Positions 53,354 to 64,000 of a stretch of DNA of 64,000 bases are shown here, one piece after another. Below the pieces are notes generated by a model. That model searched no databases and was not told where the DNA came from. It was given only the letters and a program-made list of their open reading frames with translations. The stretch comes from Poa pratensis (Eukaryota; Streptophyta; Magnoliopsida; Poales; Poaceae). The DNA lies in assembly GCA_947311845.1 (NCBI GenBank), contig CAMZMU010000012.1, positions 7,908,903 through 7,972,902 of the forward strand. The letters are read 5' to 3'. The translations under genes and the position numbers were made by a program. Every line of letters starts with the position of its first letter. Within the stretch, counting starts at the first letter, position 1.

Positions 53354-54938
53354 TCATTCAGCGGGTTTGGAGAAGCCGGTTTCTTCAACAGCCTTTCCTT
53401 TGGAGTCCTTCGCCGGCTCCTCGGCTTTGTCGTCATCATCCTCCTCGGCGTATTCGGCTTCGGAGTCCTTGACCGGCTGGGCGAACTGCCTGTCGGGGAT
53501 GAACTCTGCGAAGCTGACGAACTCGGCAATGGTGCAGGCGGCATCATGAAAGCTGGGCATTCCTTGAGCTCTTCATAAGTATCATCGTCCCAGAAGCCCA
53601 TCTTCAGCAGCTCCAAGTCAGCACTTGGATACCATGACTTCAGCTGCGTCACAGCCCACAAAGCCCCGCTACGCGCGGCCGACTCCTGCAGCTCCTGCAC
53701 CGCAGCCGGCGCTAGCGCGAGGCGACGCGCCAGCTCGGCCAGGATAACCGGAGTTCCCTGGCCGGGCCAGACGTACCTGCAGAGCCTCTTGGCCGCATAA
53801 GCCAGCGCGCAGGCATCTATCCCGAGCTGCGCCACCCGGTCTGCAACAGAAGTCGAGCAGTCGGCAATGGCAGCTTTGGTCGGCTCCAACCCGAGGCCAT
53901 CCAGGTGGGTCTTCGCCGCCTCCATGGCCGCAGATGGATAATAACCTGCAGTCGGACAAAGAAGTCACGACGAGAAAACCAAGGCAGAACAAGATAAGGG
54001 CATCATCACGAAGATTACCTCAAACAGCAACGTTGATCCGAACCAGCTCTTTGTGCGCCGACTCCTCGTCCGTCGTCATCTGGGCGACCTCCTCCTTTAG
54101 CTTGTTGATCTCCTGCTGGTCGTCCGCGCACTGCTGGTTGTAGCCCTTCTCCAGCTTCTCGAAGTTCTCCCACGTCTCCACCGCAGCCTTCTCCATCGCC
54201 TCCTTGGCCTCGGCCAGCCTGCCCAGCTCCGCCTCTCGCTCCTGGTCACGCTTCTTAAGCCGCTCTAGCTCCGCCACCAGCTCGCTATCTTTCTGGGCAC
54301 GCAGTGTCGCCTCGGCCTCTGCATGAAAATAGCAGGAAACATAAACAGTCGTAGCCGGCTCCGGATACCCAGTTTGCAGTCGGAAGGGAACTCACTCTTG
54401 GCGGCCTCGAGGTCGTTCTCCAGCCGGTGAACCTTCTTGTCGGCCTCCTTCTGAGACCACTAAGAGGAAATAAGTCAGCATCAAGACTCGTGCCGGCTGC
54501 CGCAGCCGGCCCAAACAACTCGAAGGAATCAAGAACATCGACCTACCTGAAGCAACTTCCGGAAGCGCTGGAAGTCCATGAGCTGGTCTTTCAGCCCCTT
54601 CTCTATATCGAGGGCGAACTCGACCGGATCCGCGGTCTGCCGGATGCCCCCGGCGTTGGCAGCAATAGAAGGATCGGCCGGCACCAACTGCGGCTCCCAC
54701 GTGGTGGCGGCATCTGACGACTGCCCCTTGGCCTTCTCCCTGGCTGTCGCCTCTGCCTTCTTCCTCGCCGCCAACTCAGCCCTCCTCGTAGAGGATACCG
54801 TGCTGGTCTTCCTCGACTTCGGAGCGCCCACCGCTCCGACTCTGGCTGTTCCCGAGGCAGCTCTGGCCTCCCCGACTTCGCCTCTGCCAGTTGGCGGCAT
54901 CGTCTCGTCGACTTGGGGCCCAACCACCTAGGACGCCG
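53354..54938 (-). pseudogene. Antisense additional ORF (C-terminal part), spliced, coiled coil
   Basis: Several exons on the minus strand: about 54,927-54,546 (VGPQVDETMPP, then a Lys/Ala-rich stretch RRAELAARKKAEATAREKAK and FQRFRKLLQ); 54,455-54,392 (EADKKVHRLENDLEAAK, bounded by ag and gtgag); and 54,319-about 54,022 (EAEATLRAQKDSELVAELER through INKLKEEVAQMTTDE). The last runs from about 53,945 down, with MEAAKTHLDGLGLEPTKAAI, AQLGIDACALAYAAKRLCR and DAACTIAEFVSFAEFIPD. It has a one-base frameshift near 53,545 and ends FSKPAE-stop. Long heptad-type coiled coil. Tat-lineage elements often carry such an antisense gene between pol and the 3' LTR; its role is unknown. The N-terminal half is missing, cut by a copia LTR. 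Confidence 0.65.
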
Positions 54939-56309
54939 TGTAGGGGAACGGTGTAGGCTACGCTAGTACAAATCAAAAAAAATCTACCACGTTCATCCCG
55001 GGAACCCCTGCAAGTAATCGATGACGGAGCTCGGATTACCTCTCGACGCGCAGTGCAGCGGAAGACTGTTGATGTCGCGCGTCGATGCCGTATAGTCGTA
55101 CTACTCCTCCTCCTCGCGATCCCACGAACAGCACCTCACGGATCCCATGAATGATTCGTCCAAGCGCCCCAAGTGTGACGCCTCCAAGGTATCCACACAT
55201 ACAGGGATGGAACACCTCGGTCGGGGTGCTAGCACCGATGACGCGATCTGGTGGAGGGAGTGCGGCGGCGAGGGTTAGCACTGGTCAGCCCTTGTGCTGC
55301 CCACTCCTCTCTTATATATAGTCCTCCTAATGGGCTGCTACATTAGAGGCCCATTAGCACTATAAACCCAATAAGAGATGGATCATATCCAAACTCTGTT
55401 CCATACCCCTTAAGTGTGTGACCCTATAGGTTCACGTGTATAGATGGACATGGCACGAGTACATACTCGACCAATAATCGGTAGCGGGCTCTAGCAAGAC
55501 GTGCCGACTCCCAAATACACGTAAAGATCATATCGGGCGAACCTTCCACAATATTGTATACTTGCTCCCTTTGCCTCATGATATTGATTAAGCTCAAGGT
55601 GAGAACTTGTCATCCTTGTAATAGCTCGATCATCTTTCTCGATTTCCATGACATGGAATCCCTGAAACACGGCTAACACTTAACCGAGAGTACGGCCATA
55701 CATTTTCTGGATCCGGTCATTCGAGTGGCCAAGACACATATCTCTCCGCATGCACGGAGGGGCAAATCCCATCTTGATCAACCATGACTCGCAGCTTGTT
55801 TCGTGATAAACCCGAAAGCTACCTTTATAGCTACCCTTTCACAGTGCAGCGTTTGATAGCCCCAAAGTAAACCCTTACACATCCCAAGTGCACGCGAAGA
55901 TCTCAGGTCTAAGGAATCAGCATACACATTGTATGAGATCACCTGATGAGATGAAAGAATGGATATTCTCACAGTGTCTCATGGTGAGTTAGTCCAACTC
56001 CATGTTACTAACATGAGTCCACATTATTGATCGACATCTCCATGTCAATGATCCGTGAAACATGATCATCCATCAATACATGTGCTAGTCACTAACTCAT
56101 ATGCCTCCCTCATATGATTGTTGACCAGGAACCTATTTGGAATAACATCATAAAGATAATGGGTTTCACAAATGAGTCACGTATTCATTAACCAATATCA
56201 TGTTAGTTTATTCAAGGGATGGAATGATAATTATTCTTTTGTCAGATATTCATAAACATGTGGAAATATCATCATCAAATATGATTGCCTCTAGGGCATA
56301 TTTCCAACA
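54939..56309 (-). repeat. LTR of a WIS/Angela/BARE-1-type copia element (1,371 bp)
   Basis: On the minus strand it starts TGTTGGAAATATGCCCTAGA and ends cgttcccctaca. That start is diagnostic of the abundant Triticeae copia group. A 3' LTR is indicated because internal sequence (purine tract gcaagtgggagac) lies on its upstream side. It interrupts the antisense ORF. Confidence 0.88.
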
Positions 56310-56530
56310 GTCTCCCACTTGCACTAGAGTCAATCATGTATCACTATACAAGAATCGAGTAACACTTACTCATCTGTGCATCTAACACTTAGATTGTGGT
56401 TTACGCTTTGCTAGCGGCTCAATAACATCTGTTGCCCGTGCATAAATTGCATATAACGAAATTCGGCCTCTCTCATGGAACAATTCCAGCTCACCGTCTT
56501 TCCAAACATAATATGAACGATTATTAACAT
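56310..56530 (-). mobile_element. Short internal remnant of the copia element
   Basis: It starts gtctcccacttgcactagag on the plus strand, the usual 3' internal end of WIS/Angela-type elements. After ~220 bp it changes to gypsy sequence without any LTR, so the rest of the copia element has been lost. The right limit is approximate. Confidence 0.65.
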
Positions 56531-56554
56531 GGTAATGAGCAGTAACATAACACT

Positions 56555-57918
56555 TTACCTAGCAATCTTTTCTTTTAACACATGATTAGCAATATAAGTA
56601 CCAAAACCAGCTTGGTTAACATTAATGGAAGGATCACTTGCAAATTTTTGTAAGATGGATATTAATTCATGCAAGCTACAATTCTCTAAGTCAAGCAATG
56701 GTTCCTTTACTTCACAAAGCATTTTAACTTCTTCAACTTTCTTCTCTTTCACAACCATAATAGTTTCCTTAGCAATTCTTTCTTGCTCATGAATATGTTC
56801 CCAAGATTTATTTATCACCTCTTGACAATATTTAATTGTTTCCTCATGTTTTTGAGCTATGATGGTGTTCTTTAATGAGGAAACTTCCTTAGTGAGCTGA
56901 TCTACCCTTTCAAACAAAGAGTCTTGTTTTTCAAACTTAGATATAAATTCTTTATTAAGCTCCTTTTGAGTAGATATAAATGATCTAATGGTGTTTTCCA
57001 AATCAATAGAAACATTACCACTAGTAACATAACTGTTTGGAACATATGGGGGTTTATTATAAGAGTTATAATTATTGTTACCATACCCATTATTACCATA
57101 GTTCCTAATGAAGTTGACATCAATATTTTCAGGATTATTACCAACTAGTTCTTGCAAAGGCACATTTTCAATATTTTGTTTATTAATGAAAGCAAGAATA
57201 GTATCCATTTTAGATGACAAATCATTTGTTTCTTCTATGGAGTTCACTTTCTTAGAAGGATTAGGTGCTCTATCAGTATGCCATTGACTATAATTTTGTA
57301 AAATGCTCTCCAATATGTTCTTAGCTTCTACTATAGTTTTTCCCATAAAAGCACCTCCAGCAGCAGAATCTAGAATATTTCTAGACATGTAATTCAGACC
57401 ATTGTAAAAACAGTGTAATATGGTCCATTCGTTGACCCATGTGATGGACAAGTTCTAAGCATAAGTTTAATCCTATCCCAAGCCATATCAACATGTTCAT
57501 TTTCATTTTGCCTAAAAGAAAGAATGTTGTTTCTATTTTGCAAAATTTTAATAGGAGGATAGTATTTCTTAATGAAAGCTTCTTTTAAATCATCCCAAGT
57601 TTTAATGCTATCAATAGGTAATGAATGTAGCCACTCTTTAGCTTTTCCTCTAAGTGAGAATGGAAATAACTTCAGTTTTAGAATATCACTTTCCACATTT
57701 TTAAATTTCTGCATGTCACATATTTCAACAAAATCATGAAGATGCATAGAGGCATCCTCCATAGCACTACCGCCAAATTGTTCCCTAGTTATCAAGTTCA
57801 ACAAACTAGGACTTACTTCATAACTCTCAGCATTTATCTTAGGTGTAGCAATGGGCCTAGCAATAAATTGATCATTTGGAGTGTTTGTGTAATCACACAA
57901 CATAGTTCTTTCTCCCAT
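56555..57918 (-). pseudogene. Gag of gypsy element B (one frameshift)
   Basis: It starts MGERTMLCDYTNTPNDQFIA at 57,918. The capsid domain has LLNLITREQFGGSAMEDASM, KLFPFSLRGKAKEWLHSLPI and KTWDDLKEAFIKKYYPP. A one-base frameshift near 57,435 (after RTCPSHG) moves to VNEWTILHCFYNGLNYMSR, DSAAGGAFMGKTIVEAKNIL, an Asn/Tyr-rich linker (NYGNNGYGNNNYNSYNKPPY) and a coiled-coil C-terminus ending ANHVLKEKIAR-stop. About 450 residues in all. Gypsy gag is a confident call. Confidence 0.88.
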
Positions 57919-58131
57919 CGTAGCAAGTTTTTATGTATTTTTTTTAATTTTTTATGCAAAACTGAAAATAAATATGCAAGACAATGACAAAACAAAATAA
58001 ATTGCTTTGAAGGTAAAGATGGATAAGATGATGCTCACGTAGGTGCAACCTCCCCAAGCTTAGGTGTTAGCACAAGTTGGTGATGAAGTTGACTTGGTGA
58101 GATATCCTTGGATAAACCTTTCAGCAATGAT

Positions 58132-58149
58132 TCCCCGGCAACGGCGCCA
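58132..58149 (-). promoter_or_regulatory. Primer-binding site of gypsy element B, tRNA-Asp type
   Basis: The minus strand reads TGGCGCCGTTGCCGGGGA, 11 bases inside the LTR. A diverged second ggtgccagaaaa copy occurs at about 58,192 within the LTR end. Confidence 0.9.
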
Positions 58150-58782
58150 GAAAACAGTCTTGATGGCCCTTCACGTAGTTACCCCACAATGGTGCCAGAA
58201 AAGTTGCTAGCCCCTTCGCGTGGTACCTGCGTGAAAAGTAAATGGGTTAGGTTGAGACTCCAAGTGCAGAGTGTGTAGTAAGTGGAAGACGTGTTTTCCC
58301 CACGAGGGTGACTCGAGGGTTTAATATCGAACACTCGGGGAATCAGTAGTGTAGATTTATCTTCCTATCCTTCTTTTGGTTACCTACAAAACAAAGTAAA
58401 TGTTTTGGTCCTCAACCTCACCTAGTGGTTGTCAAGCACAAGGTGTTAGAATGATATCAAGATAATATGCAATGCAAACAAGAAATAAACATGCAATGGT
58501 GGTAAATAAATATGCAAGGATGGTGGTAGCAATGATAAATGATATTTTTGGGTTTTTTATGATGAATGCAAGATGTAAAAGTGTTTTTGTATTTTTGGAT
58601 TTTTAAATGGCAGAAAATGGAAGAGTGGTAAAAGTGGTTGGAAATGTGTTTCTTATGATTAAAAATGGACCGGGTTCATGGTTTCACAAATGCACTCTCT
58701 CTTTAATAATGTGGTGGACAATGGAACACTAGAGTTGACATATGAGATTGCAACACAACAGTTTAATGACAAGTTATAAATA

Positions 58783-60381
58783 GGCGCGCGCTAGGCGTCA
58801 GTCGGCTGATCCCGCGCACGGATCAGTCGGGTCGACAGCCGTCGGATGCGTCTTGTTCGATCAAGATGGAACCTGCGCGAGACGTCGCTTTACACTGTTT
58901 CGAAACGTCGCTTTCGCACATGGCTTTCGTACGAGAGACTGTTTCTCCACATGGCTGCACCTATCCTGGCAAAACTGAGAGACGTCACTCTCCTTCTCTT
59001 CGGTGGACCCCGCAATAATTGTCGTTTTTATCTGTTTCCGGTCAATCAGCAAGGTATCAAGTTGCTGGCTAGGCTCAGGTCTGGACGGACGTGCCTTTTC
59101 AACCTCCTTCTAATGAAAAAACACGTTGGTTAATCACACTGGTACACTCATTCACACATGTAGCAGAACTAAATCACCTATGTAACGTTTTTTCTCCATA
59201 AATGTAGCAAAAAAAAGGTCAAAAACAACATTTTTTGTCGCATGTAGCACTGTGTGTAGCGTTTTGGACATGACCATGTAGCAAAAAAAAAAGGTCAAAA
59301 ACAACATTTTTTTGTCGCATGTAGCACTGTGTGTAACATTTTGGACATGACCATGTAGCAAAAACTAACAATATATGTAACAAAATGCGAAATTATTTTG
59401 CAACATTTTTCTAGAAATATGTAAAAAACTTGCTACGTGCCAAAAATCAAATGAAGCATTTTGGACATGACCATGTAGCAAAAACTAACAATATATGTAA
59501 CAAAATGTGAAATTATTTTGCAACATTTTTCTAGAAATATGTAAAAACTTGCGACGTGCCAAAAATCAAATGTAGCATTTTGTACATGGTCATGTAGCAA
59601 AAACTAACAATATATGTAACAAAATGCGAAATTATTTTGCAACAATTTTCTAGAAATATGTAAAAACTTGCGACGTGCCAAAAATCAAATGTAGCATTTT
59701 GGACATGACCATGTAGCAAAAACTAACAATATATGTAACAAAATGCGAAATTATTTTGCAACATTTTTCTAGAAAATATGTAAAAAACTTGCGACGTGCC
59801 AAAAATCAAATGTAGCATTTTTGACATGACCATGTAGCAAAAACTAACAATATATGTAACAAAATGCGTAATTATTTTGCAACATTTTTCTAGAAATATG
59901 TAAAAACTTGCGACGTGCCAAAAATCAAATGTATCATTTTGGACATGACCATGTAGCAAAAACTAACAATATATGTGCTAAGAAATGTTTGCATCCTGCC
60001 ACAAATTACTAATTAGCACCATGTAATTAATGAACGTGTACAGTGATCATGCGCAACTAGCAACGGTAGCAAGAAATGACCATGGATTTATTAAGCTGCA
60101 TGCGCTTTGCCTCACTGCCTAACCCGCCACCTAGTCTAAAAAGCGAGAGCAAAGAAACCTGCATGTGACATGACCTGTGGTACGTGAGGAGAGAGCAGCG
60201 ACATGAGCTAGGCTGTGGGGACCACTCACGTGGGAAGGCAGGCAGTGGAAACGCACGAAATTTTCCTCTGTGGCGGGCCTGCGGGGCGTGCGCCGCGAGC
60301 GAGGGACGTGGTCAGGTGGACTGATTCGCGGGACGCGCCTGGACCGGCTGTAGCTACAGCCGGCTGTCAATTAGCATTTTC
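58783..60381. mobile_element. MULE-like non-autonomous DNA transposon in the LTR
   Basis: The left end reads ggcgcgcgctaggcgtcagtc. The right end, reversed, reads gaaaatgctaattgacagcc. From gcta to ggctg they agree at 14 of 19 positions. Possible 9-bp target copies flank it (ttataaata and ctataatta, 7 of 9 alike), the length typical of Mutator elements. No transposase is present. It contains a 120-bp tandem array and a GC-rich right arm. Confidence 0.55.
59340..59985. repeat. Tandem array, about 120-bp unit, five-plus copies
   Basis: Each unit contains catgaccatgtagcaaaaac, tatatgtaacaaaatg, ttattttgcaac and acttgcgacgtgcc. Starts fall near 59,343, 59,462, 59,581, 59,701, 59,821 and 59,941. 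Two shorter units (about 76 bp, with gtcgcatgtagcactgtgtg) precede it at 59,217-59,340. The minus-strand ORFs here are repeat-derived. Confidence 0.9.
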
Positions 60382-61553
60382 CTATAATTATATGGGCATC
60401 ACGTCCTAACATAGAGACCTTTTGGTTATTAGTCTCTCTTATACTCCACCAAGATGCGAACTAAATCATAACACCTCGATAATTAAGATAACTCAGAGTA
60501 TAGCAATAAGTATCATGACATGAAGTTAAAATAAGAACATGCTAGATCTAGTCATGGAGTAGTGGCAATGGTCACGCCCACTTCTCCGGTAGCATGGTAT
60601 TTCTTTTTGTCCCTAGTGAGGTAAGAAAGTAAGGTAAAACACCCAAATGGATCGCGGAACTTTCTCTCACGTTCACCGCACTAGCCACCCCCCGTTACTC
60701 CAACTAATGCACATGTTCCCCCTCACACGCTCTCATAAACATGCTTGATCATAACAAGTAAATAAGAACGGGGTACATAATATGCATCTACTTTCATAAC
60801 TGAAACAAACCATTGCAATCTCAAACATATATTAACTCATAAAAGATCCATCACAAAGGTATTACATAGATGACCGTAATCATGTTCAGCAGCTCATACG
60901 GTACTAATTAGTGAAGCTCGAGAGAGAGAGATACATAAGTTACTTCCACAAACCCATAGTCCAGAGGTGGACTACTCCCTCTTCATCATGGAGACGGTGG
61001 AGAAGTCATTGGAGAAGATGGAGACCACGCCGGCAGTGCCCCGCCGGAGTTTTCCCCCTCCAATCTGCAGCTCCAGGTCTCTGTTTCGGTGTTTCTGTGT
61101 TTCTGCGGCGCCCCTTCCAGAGAATGTCGGGGGATAATTTTTATAGGCATTTTTAGGTCAAAACGGAGTCGGTGGAGGAAAGATCGACGGCAGCGGAGCT
61201 CCGAGGCCCAAGATGAGGGGTCCCACGCGGCCAGGTACATGGGCCGCGTGGGCCCACTCCTTTTGGCCCTCGTGGCTCCGTTTGTTCGCTTCCTTCGCCC
61301 ACAAGTCTTCTTCCTTCCAAATATTGACGCCCGTAAATTTGCAGGTCATTTGGACGTCGTTTGGGTCCCTGAAACATAAAAGGAAAGAAATAGGGTTTTC
61401 TGACTGCGCAGGGTTAATTCCATAAAAATAGGAAACATGTCAAATATTCCCAAAATCATTATAAAACAGTGATATAACCCTTATATGATGCAAATATGAC
61501 TGGAATATAAGTAGAAATAATGCAAAGTTCATGTATGCATTTTACATGCATCA

Positions 61554-62078
61554 CCAAGCAATGGGGATGTAGACGCCGCCCATGCCGTCTGTGAGGCGGA
61601 AGGAGACGCATCCCGTCCGCTCGTTGGGCGTCGTGATGCGCAGCGCGTAGAAGCTGCGGAAGAGGGCAACCGAGGGCTGGATGCCCATGTACGCCTCGCA
61701 GAGGTAGGCAAAGATGGCGAGGATGAGGATGGAGTTAGGGTGAAGATGAAGAACCTGGATCTGGTAGAACTCCAGAACCGCCAGGAAGAAATCGGAGAAG
61801 GGGGGCACGAGCCCCGTGAAGAGAGTGTGGAGGAAGATGGGGTAGTAGGTGTCGCGAGGCTTGAGGCCAAGGACGCTCGCCGGCTTGAGCGCCGTGGCGC
61901 CCCCCTCGTTCATCTTGGAGGCCGCCATGTGGCGTACCTTGTCCAGTTGCACCCCCGTGCCGACGCGGTATCCCACCAGCGCTGGCTTCAGGCTCCCGTC
62001 CTTCTTCATCGAAGCAGGCTCCTCAGCCTCCACCACGGCCTTGTCCTTCTTCAAGCCAGCGGCCTTCTTGGGCGCCAT
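61554..62078 (-). pseudogene. Transposase_28-like ORF, N-terminal part (antisense ORF of a Tat-type element)
   Basis: It starts MAPKKAAGLKKDKAVVEAEE, a basic N-terminus. It continues with LVGYRVGTGVQLDKVRHMAA, GLKPRDTYYPIFLHTLFTGL, PPFSDFFLAVLEFYQIQVLH, NSILILAIFAYLCEAYMGIQ and LFRSFYALRITTPNERTGCV. This matches the putative gypsy-type transposon (Transposase_28) proteins of grasses. It is cut at IPIAW by gypsy element B. It lies antisense to, and just upstream of, a plus-strand 3' LTR, the position such ORFs have in Tat-lineage elements. Its C-terminal half could be the ORF at 53,354-54,938, but the two may come from different elements. Confidence 0.7.
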
Positions 62079-62387
62079 TGCAGCAGAGATGCGAAAAGTG
62101 TAAGCTCGGAGAAGAGGTGTGCTATGGAAGGAAGAAGGCGAGTGAAGAAAATGCGCGCAGAGTAATGAGCGCCTGCATCGGTTTCTCCGGCTTTATTGCC
62201 TCGGCGAGCCGTTGCCAGGGCGTGGTGGGTCCTGCCACTACGCCCGTTACTGCAGAGGAGAACGTGGCTTCGTGGGCGGCAGCAGGCGCTCACCACGTGT
62301 CACGGGCCAAGCAGGCGTCTTTGGGGCCACGCCGCTTCGCCTTCGTCCATGAGACTCCAGCGCGCCCATCGCGGGCCCGGGGGCTAC
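62079..62387 (+). other. Region between antisense ORF and 3' LTR, with polypurine tract
   Basis: This would hold the promoter and leader of the antisense ORF. At its right end gcgggcccgggggctac immediately precedes the LTR and serves as the plus-strand polypurine tract. Confidence 0.6.
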
Positions 62388-62923
62388 TGTCGGCCCAGTG
62401 GAAACTAGGGTATCACGGGCCGCCTGCTCAGCCCTCGACATTCTGCTGAAGATTTCGCTAAGTGTCAGGCGTCCCAGCCTGAAGCGCCTCGAGAGGAGTT
62501 TTCCCTCGCGAGGCACCTCCCGTCAAGAATATCGCTAAGTCCTGGCGCCTGTCTGCGCCTCCCTCGCGAGGCCCCCCTCGCGAGGCGTCAAGTACCTAAG
62601 GGCCTCGGCGAGGCACCCAGCCCTCGCGAGGTTCCTTCAAGCGGAAGAAAGCTCTGTCTCTGCGACAGAGCGCACATGGCCTCTGCGCGCGCCGCAGAGT
62701 GACGCGCGTGTCTGCACGCGGTGACGCCCACTCCGCAGTTGCCTCTTTGGTGATAAAGGCGGTCAACAAAGCAACAACAAGCAAAGCGGATTACAAGAAT
62801 TGCCATTCCGGTGATAAGGGACCGTGGGCCGCTACGCTCCAAGCAACGTCACCGTGGGGCACCCCGCAGGCCTCTGCAGCGCAGGCTTATCGTCCTTGAT
62901 GGACGGTGGCTTTATAGCCATGG
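62388..62923 (+). repeat. 3' LTR of a TGTCGG-family Tat element, truncated
   Basis: It starts TGTCGGCCCAGTGGAAACTA and follows the same sequence as the first ~540 bp of the LTR at 19,457-20,467, which is in the opposite orientation. It is interrupted at tatagccatgg by the long LTR that follows. Confidence 0.85.
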
Positions 62924-64000
62924 TGTAACATCCCAAATTTTGGAACCCAGAAAAACTTAGTTTTACCAGACCCCAAAATTCAGAACCAACAAAAACTTTT
63001 TGAAATGTTTTGCTGATGATTGTGTTTTCCTTCCCATTGCTATGTTTGAACTAGTGTGACTTGTTGTTTGAGTTGTTTGACTAGTAAATCTAAGACCCAA
63101 CCAATATAAATATAATTAAACTTGGTGATCATGTCATGACAAGAACAAACTATTCCATACAACTTCTCTACTCTTATTTGGACCAACTTATTTTCAAAGG
63201 ATGCTTTGTGTAGCAACAACCAAAATACTTACTCTTTGAAAATAAAAGTATTTCCAAAATTATGTGTTTCCAAAAATATGGAGATCTATATACTATCTCC
63301 AACCTCGCTATTCCCCTTGTATTGGTAGCCCCTATTTTAAGCTAATACTTTTATTCCTTGGAAAACAATAAAGGTGGGAAGTGTGTTGCCCATATATTTT
63401 AGCAACCCTTTTTGGAAAAATATCAAATTATGAAGTGAGCTTTTCCCACCTTATTCTTGTCAGGATGATACTGGATCACCACCCCCCCACTTGTCTGAGT
63501 AATAAAAACTTGGTGAAAACTTATAATTGTTGTCTAGTGTTGGTTGTTAATTCCTGCCAAATTGATTTCTTGTGTTGATTGTTTGCTAAATAAGGACCTG
63601 GAAAAGAAAAGAAATCAAAATAAAAAGATCAACACGTAAAATCATGAGTAACATCAACACATAAAACCATGTGTGACAAATGTCACAAAATTCTCCAAAA
63701 GAGAATGGTATTATATTTCCAACCAAATTCAGTGGAGTGACGTAAGGATCACCCCACTTTTCTATTACATCTCTTCCCTCACCAAAAATATTTCTTAAAA
63801 TCTGAGATTAAAATTCTATATCATTCTTTATTGTTTTCAAATCACAAAATGTGCTATGTTGCACATATCAAATAAATTCTACCACCATACCAAAAATCCA
63901 TGTTTTATACATATGAATCAAAGTATGGAAATAAATTCAAGAAATTTGAATTTAATTGTCATTGAGACATTTCATCGAACACATGGTGGGCACTGCCCTT
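62924..64000 (+). repeat. Start of a second long TGTAACATCCC-type LTR (runs off window)
   Basis: It starts TGTAACATCCCAAATTTTGG, as the 4.8-kb solo LTR does (TGTAACATCCCAAGTTTTTC). An AT-rich U3 fills the rest of the window. The left flank catgg is a candidate target duplication whose partner is out of view. No gene is seen. Confidence 0.75.

Larger units (their letters stand above)
56531..61553 (-). mobile_element. Gypsy element B, 5' half (5' LTR, primer site, gag)
   Basis: A minus-strand element with a 5' LTR at its right end, a tRNA-Asp primer site and gag; pol and the 3' LTR are missing on the left. A MULE-like element interrupts the LTR. It inserted into the Transposase_28-like ORF at 61,554 (flank ccaag). 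Confidence 0.82.
58161..61553 (-). repeat. 5' LTR of gypsy element B, interrupted
   Basis: It starts TGATGCATGTAAAATGC on the minus strand at 61,553 and ends ggccatca at 58,161, with a TGATG/CATCA inverted repeat. Without the inserted 1.6-kb element it is about 1.8 kb. ORFs at 60,911-61,425 are LTR sequence. Confidence 0.8.

Noticed and set aside
59340..59985. Regular repeat array, considered as CRISPR-like or as a centromeric satellite
   Set aside because: The units are contiguous, without unique spacers, and the array is small and confined to one DNA transposon in a plant genome.

Overview
This is nuclear DNA of a grass, most likely a Triticeae species (wheat, Aegilops, barley or rye). The evidence is the repeat content. 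Stowaway MITEs have CTCCCTCCGTTC ends. An LTR begins TGTTGGAAATATGCCC, as in the WIS/Angela/BARE-1 copia group. Several gypsy LTRs begin TGATACGT or TGATG, and two very long LTRs begin TGTAACATCCC. I found no host gene that I would defend, and no rRNA or tRNA gene. Essentially the whole window is nested transposable elements, most of them broken.

Left part (1-20,467). A copia 5' LTR (1-740) sits in the gag of a minus-strand gypsy element whose 5' LTR ends at 3,095. That element sits in a CACTA transposon (3,096-17,360) carrying a spliced second-ORF-type gene (4,451-6,433) and Stowaway MITEs. The CACTA 3' end is split by a complete gag-pol-less LTR element (7,071-16,995, target duplication GTCAT). 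That element in turn holds a full-length RTE-type LINE with an uninterrupted 1,040-residue ORF (10,107-13,418, 16-bp target duplication). The CACTA abuts a plus-strand LTR (17,361-18,561) lying in the protease of a minus-strand Tat-type gypsy fragment (18,562-20,467).

Middle part (20,468-40,639). A minus-strand Athila-type gypsy element has gag, protease, RT, RNase H and integrase in order with frameshifts. Its gag is split by a 926-bp solo LTR with target duplication GCAGC. Beyond its 5' LTR comes long-LTR-like sequence (about 29,190-31,881). Then follow about 7.5 kb that I cannot assign to a family (31,882-39,350). That stretch holds long-period repeats, a dense cluster of GGAGTCGG/CCGACTCC motifs, and a broken multi-exon coiled-coil gene. 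It is the best place in the window to look for something undescribed.

Right part (39,350-64,000). A second Tat-type element (plus strand) starts its gag at 40,687. After codon 9 it is interrupted by a complete non-autonomous LTR element (40,714-50,629, target duplication GTGAG). That element's own gag-like ORF is interrupted by a 4.8-kb solo LTR (43,255-48,038, target duplication ATCTT). The Tat gag resumes and jumps directly to the integrase tail through a deletion. It is followed by an antisense, spliced, coiled-coil additional ORF. A WIS/Angela-type LTR, a minus-strand gypsy 5' half with a MULE-like insertion, a Transposase_28-like N-terminal ORF with a plus-strand 3' LTR, and the start of another long LTR complete the window.

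The genes do not form a host pathway. The coding capacity is retrotransposon gag/pol, a CACTA accessory protein, one LINE polyprotein and several uncharacterised element-borne proteins. Exact target duplications at six junctions let much of the insertion order be read directly. All family assignments come from reading motifs, without database searches.
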